From: Mycocentrospora acerina
Lineage: Eukaryota > Ascomycota > Dothideomycetes > Pleosporales
Direction: 5' to 3'
Length of the DNA stretch: 64,000 nt
Assembly (NCBI GenBank): GCA_022701365.1
Contig: JAKUHH010000216.1
Coordinates: forward strand, 186,001-250,000
The notes beneath the pieces were generated by a model. The model did no database searches. It was not told where the DNA came from and saw only the letters and a program-made list of their open reading frames with translations. A program made the translations under genes and the position numbers. This document shows, one piece after another, positions 1 through 11,607 of the stretch; position 1 is the stretch's first letter, and each line of letters starts with the position of its first letter.

Positions 1-2997
1 CGACGGCGCGTCTCCCCTCGACACATCAGCCGACCAGGGCGAGCTGGGCGAGCTGAAGAAGCGCTACCAGCCGCAACTCACAACCCTCAAGGAGCTGTTC
101 CCCGACTGGACCGACGCCGACCTGGTGCTCGCCATCGAAGACTCTGACGGCGACCTGCAGACAACCATTGAGAGGATCAGCGAGGGTGAGTGCCTGCACG
201 CTGCCGCACACATGCCCCGGCCATGCCGTCTGACCAGTCCACAGGTGTCGTCTCGCAATTCTCAGAGGTGCCAAAAAAAGCAAAGGACCGCGCGCGCTCA
301 AAGGTCCCAGACCATGCAGCCTCGCCCGACGGCGTGTCCACGCTGCGCGGCAGCCGTGGAGACACGCCTCGACGCGGCGCCGACAGCGTGCGTGGTGGCC
401 GTGGACGCGGCACTGACCGTGGCCGAGGTGGCTTCCGCGGCGGTCGTGGCGGCGCCGTAGGCAGCGTGTCTCGCGCTCCTGCCACGTCTGTTCCAACCAC
501 CGAGTCGTCTGCATGGGACACACCCACCACCGCCGACGCCAAAGAGGATGCACAGCCTGCAGAGCCCGCTGCTGCTGCTGCCGTTGCACCAGAAAGCCAG
601 GAGCCTGCTGCACCTGCGGCGCCCGCGAAGAAGACATGGGCCAGCATGTTCGCACCCGTCGTGGCCAAGATCGCGCCCGTCCTCCCCAAACCAGTCACAG
701 ACCTTCTGCCAGAAGAAGCCCAGCCTACGCCCGTCACGACTGAGACTACCACCCATGAAGCCCCCCAGGAACCGCCCGTGCACGTCGATGCCCCACCCAC
801 ACCCCCCACCGCCGACGACGACGCGCACGAAGAGCCGCCAATCGTACCCGAGGAGACGCCCAAGTCGACGCCGGAGCAGAGCGACAAGGGATCCACGACG
901 GAAATCGAAATCGCACCCTCAAAAGACGAGCTCACTGTGGAGAACGTCGAGCATCTGCCAGACGAGTCCCACCCGCCGCCCACAGAGACGACATTCAGCA
1001 CCGTGGCCAGCTCAAAGGACATTGGAAGTGTGGGTGTAGCAACCCCCGTAGCAACCCCGCTACAGGCACCCATTGGTCGCCCCGCCCTCGGAGGATTCGC
1101 GACATCAGCCTTGAAGGCAACCTCTGGATCACACCGTAGTGCTAGTTACGCTAGGAAGGTTATAGAGCAACAGGAGGCAGTGGTTATGCCCGGCAACCAT
1201 GCCGTGGACAGGGCAGCAGTTCAGTTTGGCAGCCTTGGCCTGAGTGGCAATGTGTCTGATCTCGACGTGGATGAGGACAGAGAGGAGGCAGAGACCAGGA
1301 CTCAACCACCCCAGCACTCGCCAGTCACACAGCCCAGGGCATCCCTGCCTCCAGCCCCTCGTCAAGCTGCTCCCCAAGCAGAGACACAGCCAGAAGAGCC
1401 TATTCCTACGCCAAAGCAGGCCCCCGGACTGCCCCCGGTGCCTCAGCAGCAGCCCATTTCACAAGAATCGCCCTCTCACACGGCGATGCAGCCTCAAGGA
1501 TCTCAGTCCAGCCAACCCTACAACCAGTTTGGACGTTACAGCCAAACGGGCGTTCCATCGGAATCTGCTGCACCACAGCAGAAGCCATACGACCCATTCG
1601 GCCAGCAGATTCCCCAATCAAACCAATACGACTACCCCGGACAACAGAGTCAGGCCCAGTCACAGCCCGGCGCGTTCTCTTCGGCACCAGACAACTTTGG
1701 CTCCCAGTACCTCACATCCGAGCAGCAACGCACTGCGTACCAGAATTATTACCAAGGCTACGGACAGCACAATGCGCAAAGTCAGCAAGAAGCTGGTTCT
1801 GCCCAGCAGCGTACCGGCAGCGCCTTTGGCTCCGGCCCCAATGACTCGAGTTTCACTCAGAGTCAACACTCGCAGCAGGTAAGACCGTCCCCAGACGATT
1901 CCAATTCACTCTTTTCGTACGAGCAGTTGTCGGATCCTGCTTTGCACAACCCTTACTATGTCCATTCTGGAGTGTCTCCCCAGGTGTTCTTGGATGAACG
2001 ATTGGGTGGTGCAGGCAGAGAAGGGACGATTGCGGATACAGGACTACAATCATGGGAACGACCGGTTTCTGACAAACATAAACAGACCCAAGGCCGATAC
2101 AACGATGCCCAAAATAGTGGTCACAACACCCCCAACCCCAGCTCGAGTGGGCAACATCCCTCTGCACCTGCTTCGCAAGGCCAGCACATGCATCAGCAAC
2201 ATTCTCAACAGGGCGGTCAGCAAGGACATGCTGGCGGCTACCCTTACAACCACCCGTACTACGGCAGCCCGTACTACGCTAACTACATGAACCAATTCGG
2301 TGGTTACGGTCAACAAGGAGGTTACGGCTCTTTTGGAAAGGGCATGTACGGTCAACCTCATCACTATGGCATGTCTCCACAGAGCACCTATGAGCAGCAC
2401 TCGTCTTCCCCAGCCAATGCTGGAGGCTTCGGCGCATCCTCCACACATGAGCGAGGCAGTGGACTGGGCGGAGGACTCGGCGAATATGGACGCACTGCTT
2501 CCTCGACGTCGCAGAACCACAGCTCAGCAGCCGGTGCCGGTGGATTCGGCGGCCTTCCGGACGTGTTTGGACGACCCCAGGCATACTCGCACCAGAGCTC
2601 GTATGGCCAACAGCAAGGTGGCCAACAGGGACTCACTGAAGACTCTCTGAAGCCATTTGGTGATTCCAAGAGCGGCGGCCCTAGCCCGTCTGCCCTGGGA
2701 GCTCAGCCTGGCCGACCTGGATCTGCTACGCAGAACACTCCTGGCCAGAGTGCACAGGGCGGTCCCCAGCAGTCCCATCAGCAGGGTTTCGGTGGTTACC
2801 CGAACCACCTTAGCGGCAACAACCAATACGGCGGACTCGGCGGATTGGGTCATCAAGGCGCCGGTAGCCACCAGCAGCAACAGCAGCAGCAACAGCAGCA
2901 GCAGCAGAGCGGCTACGGAAACTACGGCGGCTTCGGTGGATATGGTGGAAGCTACAGCCGCGGTGGCTGGGGCGGAAACTATGGAGGCCAGCACTAA
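1..2997 (+). CDS. DEF1: DEF1-like RNA polymerase II degradation factor (5' partial)
   Basis: Visible exons are <1-185 and 245-2997; the 59-nt intron 186-244 has GT...AG ends and joins the two frames (Gly split G|GT). About 978 residues are visible and the start lies outside the window. The first exon encodes a CUE-type ubiquitin-binding fold (LKELFPDWTDADLVLAIED), followed by a lysine/arginine-rich linker, an RGG-type stretch, an acidic Pro/Glu region and a very long Gln/Gly/Tyr/Ser-rich tail with a poly-Gln run near 2868-2908. This order, an N-terminal CUE and a disordered Q-rich tail, is that of yeast Def1, which recruits Elongin-Cullin ligase to stalled RNA polymerase II and is proteolytically processed. 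The tail is low complexity, so identity rests on the CUE segment and the overall architecture. Confidence 0.85.
2868..2910 (+). repeat. CAG/CAA tract encoding poly-Gln in DEF1
   Basis: An uninterrupted run of CAG and CAA codons gives about a dozen consecutive glutamines, followed by a Gly/Tyr-rich tail. It is an in-frame trinucleotide tract and likely to vary in length between strains (inference). Confidence 0.9.
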
Positions 2998-4738
2998 ATC
3001 TTAATTTCGACGACGTAGATGCAGGAGGAGGAAGCCAAGTCCTACCGGAGAAAGGAACGGTACAACGAGGGGTCTTTTTCTCTTTCTCTCATGTCTTTCT
3101 TGATCGGCAGTATTGACTGATGGGGCACGAAAAGCATCTTTCTTGATCCGCTTGATAGGCCACGAAACACTCTGTATTATGAAAATCTCCTTTCTTCTCG
3201 ATCTTGCTTATCTGCTCTTGTCCTGCAAAGCTCTCACTTTTGGCGGTTATCGGAGTCTTTCCAACTCAACAAGGAGAAAATATCTATGTTTTTGTCTTGG
3301 TTTTTTGTTTGCGATTAATGTGGATTTTGATTCCTTTCAACAACAAATCGGGCATTTGGTATTGTTTAGGGCATCGGGCTGGCCTGGATAGGACAGGGCA
3401 AATTGGTATAGCTCTGTGTGTATGGAGTTGGGGATGACGGATATGGCTAGGTTCACGCTTGCGACGACAGTGCAATGCAATCTGATGACGTTTGGTTTGG
3501 GAGGGAAAAAAAGTCTGGTGTTTCATGCAAATGTGATGAATGTGCATACGTGCCAGTGCAGGTCTACCTTTTCAGTGCTACTCAAAGCGGTGAATTCTCA
3601 CTCATTCATTCACTCGCTCACTCACCACCACCACCACCACCACCGACACATCAATCGATGCAAGCAACTTCTACACGCTTGCAACGCTCCCTGCTACAAC
3701 GACTCGCAGTGTAATTTCACCAATCGATCTTATTGAAGGAAAAACATCGTCGGCCTCAGCATTCCGCCTACTTGCAAGGATGGCTCCCCTTGCAGTTTGG
3801 CCGATGCCTCCAAGACGCAAACCAAGACGCAGGTACGTACCTTTTTTTTCCGTTGGCCGATGATTCGGCGATTGCAGCCGTCTTTCTGCTCTCTGGCCAG
3901 GTGGTTTGTTTGTTTTTTCCGCGCACGACGCACGTCTTGCATGACGATATTGACGCCTTCAGCGCGATATATGACTTCCCGCCCGCTTACTCACTTTGCA
4001 CATGGACACGACGACGAGGCAGCTGGTGACTGAATGACTGAATGAATGACGGACTGACTAACGCTCTGATGTGAGATGCTCTTATGAATCAATGGCTGAC
4101 GCGCTTTCTTTCCTTTCTAATTGGGACGGCAAGGGACGGCTGCGTGCTCGACGTACTTGCCTCCTCCTTCGGCGGCGCGTTACCTATCTCACCGCTCATC
4201 AAGGTATTCACTATCGCGTAGAACAAGACCCACTCGCAGCTGCGCTACTGCATGTGTGATCTGCCGCTTAGCCCGGGAAGGCATGGCGGAGGTGTTAATC
4301 GGGCATGGCGTCATCATAATGTCGGGAGTTATTTTTCGCGATAGGGTCGCGGGTGTTCGATAAGCACCGTGATGGGCTCGTGTAGAGAGAGGGAGGGAGG
4401 GATTGAGAAGTAATAAATTTGCTGTTGTGCCCACTTTTGGGAGATTTTCGGCAGTCTGGGATTTTTCTTTCGTGGGTGCTGTTTTGACTGATTGATTGAC
4501 TGATTTGCTTGTGAGTTGTTGAGTTAGAGAGAGTAAAGACAAATTGAGTTTTGAGACGATTCGTTGCGGAATCTCACGACGAGGCCATTACAACGCTGGG
4601 GCTGAAGAAGCACAAACGTGTCACCTTGCGAACACAAGAACTATACATCAGAAACGACGGAATTGCGCGTCTAGTAGCCGCTCTTTGTCAATTGTCTCTG
4701 CTTCTCCAGCAAGACAAAACCACACACCTACATCCGCC
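2998..4738. other. Gene-free stretch, DEF1 3' side to next gene
   Basis: I see no supported gene here. It holds the DEF1 3' UTR, a CACCAC/ACTC simple repeat near 3598-3650 and a TGAATGAC-type imperfect repeat near 4020-4062. The reading frames present are short and of low complexity. Confidence 0.6.
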
Positions 4739-5887
4739 ATGTCCTCCAACGACCTCAACAACGATGGACTCCCCACGTCGCCTCTCCTCCGCCTCCCCTT
4801 CGAGGTCCGCTTGATAATCTACGAGTACCTTCTCTTCCCCTCGGCGCATCCCACCACTGGAAGCGGAATATCCGTCGCAAACCTCCTCCCAGACTTCCAC
4901 ACATACTACTCGGAAGACACCAACAACGACCCTTTTACGCTCAGCGTGCGAACAATCGACCCCTGGCTCGGTGGAGGATCAAAGTCCTGGAGACGCAGAA
5001 GCACATATTACGTCCGCACCGGTACGTTTTAGTCCCAGCTTCCATTCCATCCAAGCCACAACTCCACCATATAATAAAGACTCTCCACTAACCACCCATC
5101 CTCCTCCACAGGCCCCTTCCTCACCTCCACCTCCCCAACCACCTACCGCGTCCTCCTCTCCCCCTACACCGCGCACCTCCGCCACGCCATCCCCTCCCTC
5201 CTCTCCCTAAACCACCAAATCCACGCCGAAGCCGCCAAAATCCTCTACTCAACCTACACCTTCTCCTTCCACACCGCCATCGAAGCCCTCGTCCCCTTCC
5301 TCACCGACCTCACCCCCTTCTCCCGCCTCGCCGTCCGCCACCTCAGCCTCACCAAAAAAGCCCTGCCCTACACAAAGGAATTCGACCGCGCAGAATGGGA
5401 AGCCGTCTGCGCGTTTCTCGCTACCTTGTCCGCATCAACAGACGAGTATGCATCTATACTGCCTCCCGCGCCAGACAATCAACACCAACCGACGTTTGAC
5501 GCCTTCAACAACAACAGCAACACAACCACCGACGAGGTGCTCCAGCGGACGAGCCAGCTCCGCTCGCTGCACGTGAATATCGTGGCGGGGAAACCAGATC
5601 TCGGGTGGGAGGAAATCACGCCGATTACGCCGGGGGATTTCTCGACAATGCTGCGCATCAAGCGGGAGTGGAGCGGCGGGAGTAGTAGTATTGGCGGCGT
5701 GGATCTCGAGTGGGTGGAGCAGTTGATGGCGGTCAAGGGGTTGAGGGAGGTTAATGTCAAGGCATTGGTGGAGCACTGTCCGCGGCCTGTGAGCGAGAAG
5801 ATGGCATTCTGGGTGGCGTTTAGTAAGAGTGTTGTTGAGGGCGGGTTTGGGGAGTGGGTCAGAGGGAGTATGGTGCGGGGGTTGTAG
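4739..5887 (+). CDS. DUF7730/2EXR-type hypothetical protein
   Basis: Exons 4739-5021 and 5112-5887; the 90-nt intron begins GTACGT and ends CACAG, and joins frames through a split Gly codon. The product is about 352 aa. Near the N terminus is the signature LLRLPFEVRLIIYEYLLFP, followed by LLSLNHQIHAEAAKILYSTYTF, the two conserved blocks of the F-box-like 2EXR/DUF7730 family that is much expanded in Dothideomycetes and Eurotiomycetes. No catalytic motif is visible. The biochemical role of the family is unknown to me; the F-box resemblance suggests a protein-interaction module. The start was chosen because the next upstream in-frame codons are low complexity and this Met directly precedes the conserved block. 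Confidence 0.8.
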
Positions 5888-6335
5888 TAGTATAAGGTGC
5901 TTGAAGAGGCAAAGTTTTTTTTTCTTGTCATTGTTAATTTTTTCTTTTTTTTCTCTTCAGATTGTCATTTCTAGGAGTCGGGAAGAGCGTATAGAAAGGC
6001 TGCATCACGGAATATTTTTTTATACACATGAATAGAGGATGATCATGGGTTAATTTACAGAGATTATGCATTCGTTGGGATTGAAGACACTTCCATGCGA
6101 GCACTCTACGAACTGGTAATAAAAAAATAATACCAAAAGACAAGCAAGGGTATCGTCCTCCAAACACCAAAACTCCTTCGCTCCGAGTACAGATATCCGT
6201 GGGGAAAAAAATCCCGTCATTCGTGATCAATGAAACATTCCACAATACACAAGAGAAAACAGCTTGAAAAGGGAAATCTTACCAACTTTTCATCAGGAAA
6301 GAAAAAAAAAAGGGGGGGGGGGGAACTCCTTTCTT
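5888..6335. other. Convergent intergenic stretch
   Basis: The region between two convergent genes holds only 3' UTR-like AT-rich sequence and an A-run followed by a G-run of about 13 at 6301-6323. No gene is supported. Confidence 0.6.
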
Positions 6336-7389
6336 CTAAAAAGAAGTGTGTGTTGGCTGAACACGCCTCGCCCTCAAGAAGATTGATGTCTGCGTTTTAA
6401 TCTCCGTTATTGTCTCCGTCCTGGTCTCAGTCACGGTCTGTGTAGCAGTGACTGGACAAGCACAGTCGCCATCTGGATTCGGTATCGAAGGCACAACGTC
6501 GGCAAGACTTGAACTGGACTTCAACGGTATCGCCATCGCACCCGAGCAGATGCCAAAGGGATTCTGACACCCAGCAGCGCAGTAGGGTGTCAAACTGCCG
6601 CAGAACCCAAACTCTGAAAGTAAACTGTTAGCACCGCAAAGTCTGTCAAAGAGTGGAAACCATCATACCCGAGCAGCACTCTCCCCACCGCGTCCCCGCA
6701 CACGTATAACCCTTCCCTTTCCCTTCTCCCTTGACCCCACACGTCCCATCCGGCGACAACCCACCGGCGCTTGCCTCCCCATCAACACCCTCAAATGTCC
6801 TCGGCCCAACCCCCTCCGTACACGTCTCGACCAGAATCTCCACTCCGGCATCACACATGAAAGTTGGCTCGCCAAGCCAACTCCCATGCTTCATATACGT
6901 GTTCCAGCACTTGCCTTGCTCGCACCATGCAGGCGGGCATCGACCCTTTGCACTGCCCGGCACCCACACCTTGACGCCGCCCCGCACAAAGGGGCAAAAC
7001 TCTGGATCCAGTGGGCCAGCACTGAGCTTGCAGTTGATGGCTGATAGATCGTACCAGATGTGGTTCTTGGACGGCTCGAGTGCGTACTCCACCTGGATGA
7101 TGCCGGCGGGTGCGACCTCGTAGTAAGGTTGGTCGCGGATTTTGAGTGAAATGCCGCCAGAGAGGAGTTCGGTGTTTAGCAATGAGTGGATCGTGGAGCC
7201 ACCGTGGGAGGGTACGAGGATGTGGTCTTGGTCATGGCTGGAGAGGTAGGCGTTGTTGGGGCCTATGGTCCAGAAGTAGAGGGGGTAGGGGCAGTGGTTG
7301 AGGAATTTTATGGTGGAGATGGCGGATGTGGTTGGTGTGAAGGCGAGTAGGATGAGGAGGAAAGAGATGAGGGATGTGATAGATGGCAT
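6336..7389 (-). CDS. Secreted BYS1/thaumatin-like protein with CBM18 chitin-binding domain
   Basis: Exons run 7389-6669 and 6613-6336 with a 55-nt intron (GTATGA...TTTCAG); the product is 332 aa. Residues 1-23 form a signal peptide. Residues 24 to about 200 resemble the fungal antigenic-thaumatin/BYS1 family (IKFLNHCPYPLYFWTIG, cysteine-rich). Splicing joins GECCS to EFGFCGSLTPYC and creates a complete hevein-type chitin-binding module at about residues 215-263 (CCS-x-F-G-x-CG ... YC ... C). The tail is Thr-rich and lacks a clear GPI signal. The likely place of action is outside the cell, bound to chitin in its own wall or chitin fragments. Unspliced translation stops 7 residues after the splice site and loses the domain. 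Chitin binding is inferred from the motif; the N-terminal family assignment is less certain than the CBM18. Confidence 0.85.
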
Positions 7390-9558
7390 GGTTGTTGGTG
7401 AGTAATGATGATTGATGAGTAGTGGTAGTTGTGGTGGTTATAGGGGTTGTGGCGAGTAATGATGATTGTTGAGTAGTGTTGCGGTAGTGTGTAGTTACTA
7501 GAAGTATTGTCGTGGTGGTAAGTAGTGGCAATTGGTGAGTAGTGGTGGTAGTTGTTGGTGATAGATGCGTAGTGTTGATTGATTTGTAGATATGATGAGA
7601 CGAATTACCGTGATGGTGGGTAATGGCAATCAGAAAGTAGTATTGCAGTGGTAGTGGTAGTGGTAATGGATAGAGGATCCAACGAAGAAACGATTGTGAG
7701 TGGAATGAGAAGAGAGACAAGAAATGTCTTGCAGATTTCAGAGTAGAAATAGTCCAGGCGAGTAGCTGCCGTAAGAGTTTAAAGAGTGTTGGATTCTGAA
7801 GTAGGAAGTAATAAAGGAAGTAGATGAAGAAGCTTGCAAGAACAAAACTCCAGCGAACACAGTCACCTCTTTATACCGCACCCCTCCTTCTCTTCCCACA
7901 CGGTAGTACCATCCAAAGTACTACAAACCCCTCCCCTCCCTTCTAGACCTTTCTTGCCAATTTTTCTGAGCAAAAAAAAATGGCGGCAACCTTGGAAAAG
8001 AACGACCCTGAACCTTTCCTACCTAGCTACCCACCACTTATCCATCACCCCCAACCCACCAAATGAACTTCTGCAACCGCCTCAACAAATCCAAAGACCC
8101 CTCCAGACACAACCAGAGCCAGAAAAAAAATCTCCTTTGCAATTTCCCTCCCCCTCTCTCCCTCCCAAAAAATAACGAAGAAGATGATGAAGATGACGAA
8201 AACCTCCCAAACTAAACCCTCCCCCCCTCTTTCTCCCTCTTTCCCTCGAAAACTCCACCCAAGAAACCAACCAACTAACCAACCAACCAACCAAGCCAAC
8301 GCATACATGATTCCATTCCGAGATCTAATTCTAAAATTCTAAAATTCTTAAAAAAAATCTTCATAAACCCCACGACGCAAACCAAGAAAAAAAACCCTCG
8401 CATTCCTTCCAAAAAAAAAGAGGGGGGGAAGAGGGGGGGAACATTGATACTTACCATATACATGCACACAAACAAACACACATTACGTATCCCCCCCCCT
8501 TTCATTCTCACCCTCACCCTTGGGCCCTCTTTTCCACAAAACCAAAGAAAAGGATGTGAGGAGGAAGAAGAAGAAGAAGAAGAAGAAGAAGAAGAAGAAG
8601 AAGAAGAAGAAGAAGAAGAAGAAGAAGAGGGAAAACACCACCCACCCACCCACCATCAATCACCTTCATCAATCACCTTCATCATCACACCATGCGTGAA
8701 AACAGAGAAGAAGAGAGAGAAATAGAAAACGAATACACACACTCATAAGTTTATACATGTATAACACCTACATAGACATGGACATGGACATGGACGTGTC
8801 TGTCATTCAGACCCGGAAAAAAAAATACACAAACACAAGGATATTTATTTAGCACGAGGATTCTAATAGGTAATTTTTTTGACATGGTTAATTAAGCTGG
8901 GGAGTGCACGCATGTCTGTGTACAGTGTTTAGTTATTTTCTCTTTTTTTTTTTTAACTCTCCTCTCCTTCCTCAACATCTCTTTATTTAGTACAGGGTTG
9001 GTAAAGGATATATAGGAGAGTGGAATGCATCTATTCATCACAAAGCACAAGTAATAAAAAGATCAACATGTAAAGAACTTCTCCATGACTGAATATTGAT
9101 TATTGATTGCATCGTGAGACCAGCACACAATATTTTTTTTAAAAAAAAAAGTGCAGACAAGTCTCTCAAGTTTTTTTTTATGATTATTGTACCAAGGATA
9201 ATTTTTTTTTGGTTTAAGAAAAAAAAAAAGAGGTCACCTTCAAACCCAACCACTCCACATGTAAAAGGAGACTGGCGTAATACCGTGGGGAGATTGACCT
9301 CATAAAACTCCATAACCCGTGCTTTTCATTCCGCAGCCATGCTTGCCAATTTGAGACGGGTATTAAGAAAGAGGGAGAGAGAAAAACATGCAAATCCCTC
9401 AAGGCGCTTAGACTTTTGCAATCGTTGAAATCCTTTACACATCCGTGTGTTAGCCCCTTTGTAATAACGGAAAAACTCCTCTAGGAAACCTTGTCGTCCG
9501 TGTCCCATGTTTGGTGTATGTTTGACTCTTCGTGTGGTGATGGCTCTTGTTCAGCTGG
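7390..9558. other. Gene-free stretch rich in simple repeats
   Basis: No supported gene. It contains a GTGGTAGT/TGATGA-type imperfect repeat just upstream of the secreted protein gene (7390-7680), C-rich and A-rich runs, a long GAA tract near 8562-8630 and several T-runs (8950, 9129, 9172, 9203). The frames here encode low-complexity Ser, Glu or His/Thr strings and are not believable proteins. Confidence 0.6.
8562..8630 (+). repeat. (GAA)n microsatellite, about 22 units
   Basis: A nearly pure GAA/TTC trinucleotide tract of about 69 bp, flanked by CACC and poly-purine runs. It is not inside a supported gene. Confidence 0.95.
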
Positions 9559-10647
9559 CTAAGCTGGGGGAATCTTTGATCGGTCGCCGCCCTTTTCAAT
9601 CCATCGCTCTTGGATAATGGTGTTTTGCACGGCGTGCATTTGCTTAAAGGCTGTGCGGATGGTGCCATCGCTTACTTCAACAGCGAGCCCAATTTCCTTT
9701 GGTGATTTGGGCTTGCCCATGAGATGAGAGACCAGGTAAATGACGGCTCCGGCAATGGAGAGGGGTGATCGACCAGCAGCAACGCCCTGCTCCGTAACAA
9801 TCTGCGCGCACTCCTCTGCGATAAGCTGGATGGATCCCAGACCGAGCTTGGCGCAGGCACGAGGCATGAGGTTGGCTGCGCTGGTGCTTCCGCCGGTGGA
9901 GAAGGAGTTTGTGTCTAGGACGGCGCCGTTGCCAGCAACCTGGGGTCCGCTCTCCTTTTGTTTCTTCTGGAGGAAGGCTTCGAGGGTTTTGAAGGTGCGG
10001 CCAACCTCCTTTTTGGAAACGTTTGTCATCTTAAAAATCTCACGGAAGCTGCGCTGTTGGTTGTGCTGACGGCAGGCAATGAAAATGCACCCGGCGATGA
10101 TGGCGTCTTGCGACTTGCCCTTGAAGAGTTTGGCATCATCCGTCATGCGGAAGAGTAGCTTCGCGGTTTCCGCGGTGACTCTTGTGATATTGGACGAGTC
10201 ACATAGCGTGCTGATCTGGCCATAGGCGGCCTGAAGGGATTTATTTTGTTTATCATGATTTGAGCGGTTGTGAGCGCGTGAGAGCTCGCGAACCCGCAGG
10301 CCGCCGTCACCGAAGCCTATTTCGGTTTGCAGCTGAGAGCCGTGGAGCAGAGGATTTGCAGCATCACCGATACGAGAAGGATCATCATTGCCCTGGTCGT
10401 CGTTGGAGAAGGTTCGCCACTCGGAGCGTGTGTCGATACCCCTCTCAGACAGAACACGACCGCAGGAGCCGCACAACGTGTCGCCAGCGCTAAACTCCTC
10501 GACAATATTGGGCGGGTTCTCCCTGCAGTCGGGACAGATTAAGATGACATTTAGATCATCGCGGTACTCGTCGTCTTGCTGCTGCACGGGCGCTTCTTCG
10601 TAGACTTCGCCGGGGGACAACAGGCGGCCATCAGGAGCGTAGGACAT
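9559..10647 (-). CDS. SUA7: Transcription initiation factor IIB (TFIIB)
   Basis: An intronless frame of 362 aa. The N-terminal zinc ribbon has C38, C41, C59 and C62, followed by the B-finger/linker (RSEWRTFSNDD, near residues 75-85), which reaches into the Pol II active-site cleft. Two cyclin folds follow: the first around residues 130-225 (ITRVTAETAKLLFR, SQDAIIAGCIFIACRQ) and the second around 255-350 (RSPLSIAGAVIYLVSHL, VSDGTIRTAFKQM). The insertion between the repeats is normal for fungi. It bridges TBP-bound promoter DNA and RNA polymerase II in the nucleus. It shares a 471-bp divergent promoter with ATP14. Confidence 0.97.
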   Translation of the reverse strand: MSYAPDGRLLSPGEVYEEAPVQQQDDEYRDDLNVILICPDCRENPPNIVEEFSAGDTLCGSCGRVLSERGIDTRSEWRTFSNDDQGNDDPSRIGDAANPLLHGSQLQTEIGFGDGGLRVRELSRAHNRSNHDKQNKSLQAAYGQISTLCDSSNITRVTAETAKLLFRMTDDAKLFKGKSQDAIIAGCIFIACRQHNQQRSFREIFKMTNVSKKEVGRTFKTLEAFLQKKQKESGPQVAGNGAVLDTNSFSTGGSTSAANLMPRACAKLGLGSIQLIAEECAQIVTEQGVAAGRSPLSIAGAVIYLVSHLMGKPKSPKEIGLAVEVSDGTIRTAFKQMHAVQNTIIQERWIEKGGDRSKIPPA

Positions 10648-11118
10648 GTTTGACTGGCGTTGGTGTAGTGAGTGTGGATGAGTGGGTGAGTGAGTGAGTG
10701 AGCGAGTGTACGAGAGAGAAAGATGGCAGGGGGGGGGGTGAATGGGTGGGTGAGCGAGTGAATGAATGTGTGATGGAGAGAGAGAGTGTATGTGAGTGAG
10801 TGAGCGAGTGAGCGAAGGGTGCAGGGGTCAGTGTAAACGTGTCGACGTGTCGTGGCAGGTGCGATGCAGCAGGTTAGCAGGTCTATCGGTGCGCGATGGG
10901 CGCAAGCGTGGTGTTGGCAGAGGGACGCTTGGAGAGAGAGAGACAAGGCGAAGAAGGCGAGTTGAGGGTGGTGTGGAGATGTGAGGACCGACCTTGCCAA
11001 GCGCCATGGGGCTAGGCCGGATGCGGACGCGGCTCAACCTGTGGTTTTCTCCAGCACGGCGAACCGTCACCCACCCCGAAGCTCCCATTGACGCCGCCAT
11101 CGCCTCTCCACCAACACC
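10648..11118. promoter_or_regulatory. Divergent promoter between TFIIB and ATP14
   Basis: This 471-bp region separates two divergent starts. It holds a GAGT/GTGA tetranucleotide repeat (about 10670-10830) interrupted by a G-run at 10730-10738. I see no clear TATA box, and transcription-factor sites cannot be assigned by eye. Confidence 0.5.
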
Positions 11119-11607
11119 ATGATTGCGCAATCCATCAGGGCCTCGGTACGCCTCTCTGCGCAGCCCCGTCTCGATGCCTGCTGACCCGTCGACAGCGCCA
11201 GGCGCTCGCACGCGTTGCCCGCCAACAGCCTGCCTACCTCACCCGCCGCACCTTCATCACGCCGACGGCCGTCCGACAAGGTGAATCATCCCGCGGGTTG
11301 GCAGATGGACCGTACTGACGCAATTGGTGCTGCAGCCGACATTGTGCAGGACCTGTACCTCCGCGAGCTCAAGGCCTACAAGGTGCCGCAAGTCAAGGCC
11401 AACGATGCCGAGGGCCACGTCCAGAAGTTCTCTGTCCCCGCCGCCCCCGCGTCTCCCGAGGAGTCTGATATTGCGAGCGAGCTTCAGGCATACGAGACAC
11501 AGGCCGTCGACGTCGAGGGAGGTGCCTCGAGTGAGGGCGGTGCCGCAGTGGTCGAGGAGGACTGGTTCGTCGAGGAGGACGAGTCGACCACGCCCGCTGC
11601 TCACTAA
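11119..11607 (+). CDS. ATP14: F1Fo ATP synthase subunit h, mitochondrial
   Basis: Three exons: 11119-11145, 11196-11280 and 11336-11607; introns are 50 nt (GTACGC...GACAG) and 55 nt (GTGAAT...TGCAG, with a CTGAC branch-like site). The product is 127 aa. The N terminus is a presequence rich in Arg, Ala and Ser (RQALARVARQQPAYLTRRTF). The mature part begins near ADIVQDLYLRELKAYK and carries the family block KANDAEGHVQKFSVP, with an acidic C-terminal end (DWFVEEDE). This is the small peripheral-stalk subunit h of the yeast-type mitochondrial ATP synthase. Without splicing the first exon runs into a stop, so the 9-codon first exon is essential to the model. Confidence 0.93.

Noticed and set aside
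177..1073. Minus-strand open frame of 298 codons inside DEF1
   Set aside because: A shadow of the GC-biased DEF1 coding sequence: Ser/Gly/Ala/Val-rich with no domain.
7232..7720. Thr/His-rich minus-strand frame upstream of the CBM18 protein
   Set aside because: It overlaps the N-terminal exon in another frame and consists of repeat-derived residues.
8444..8725. Poly-Glu and poly-Ser frames over the GAA tract
   Set aside because: They are direct translations of the microsatellite on the two strands, not genes.
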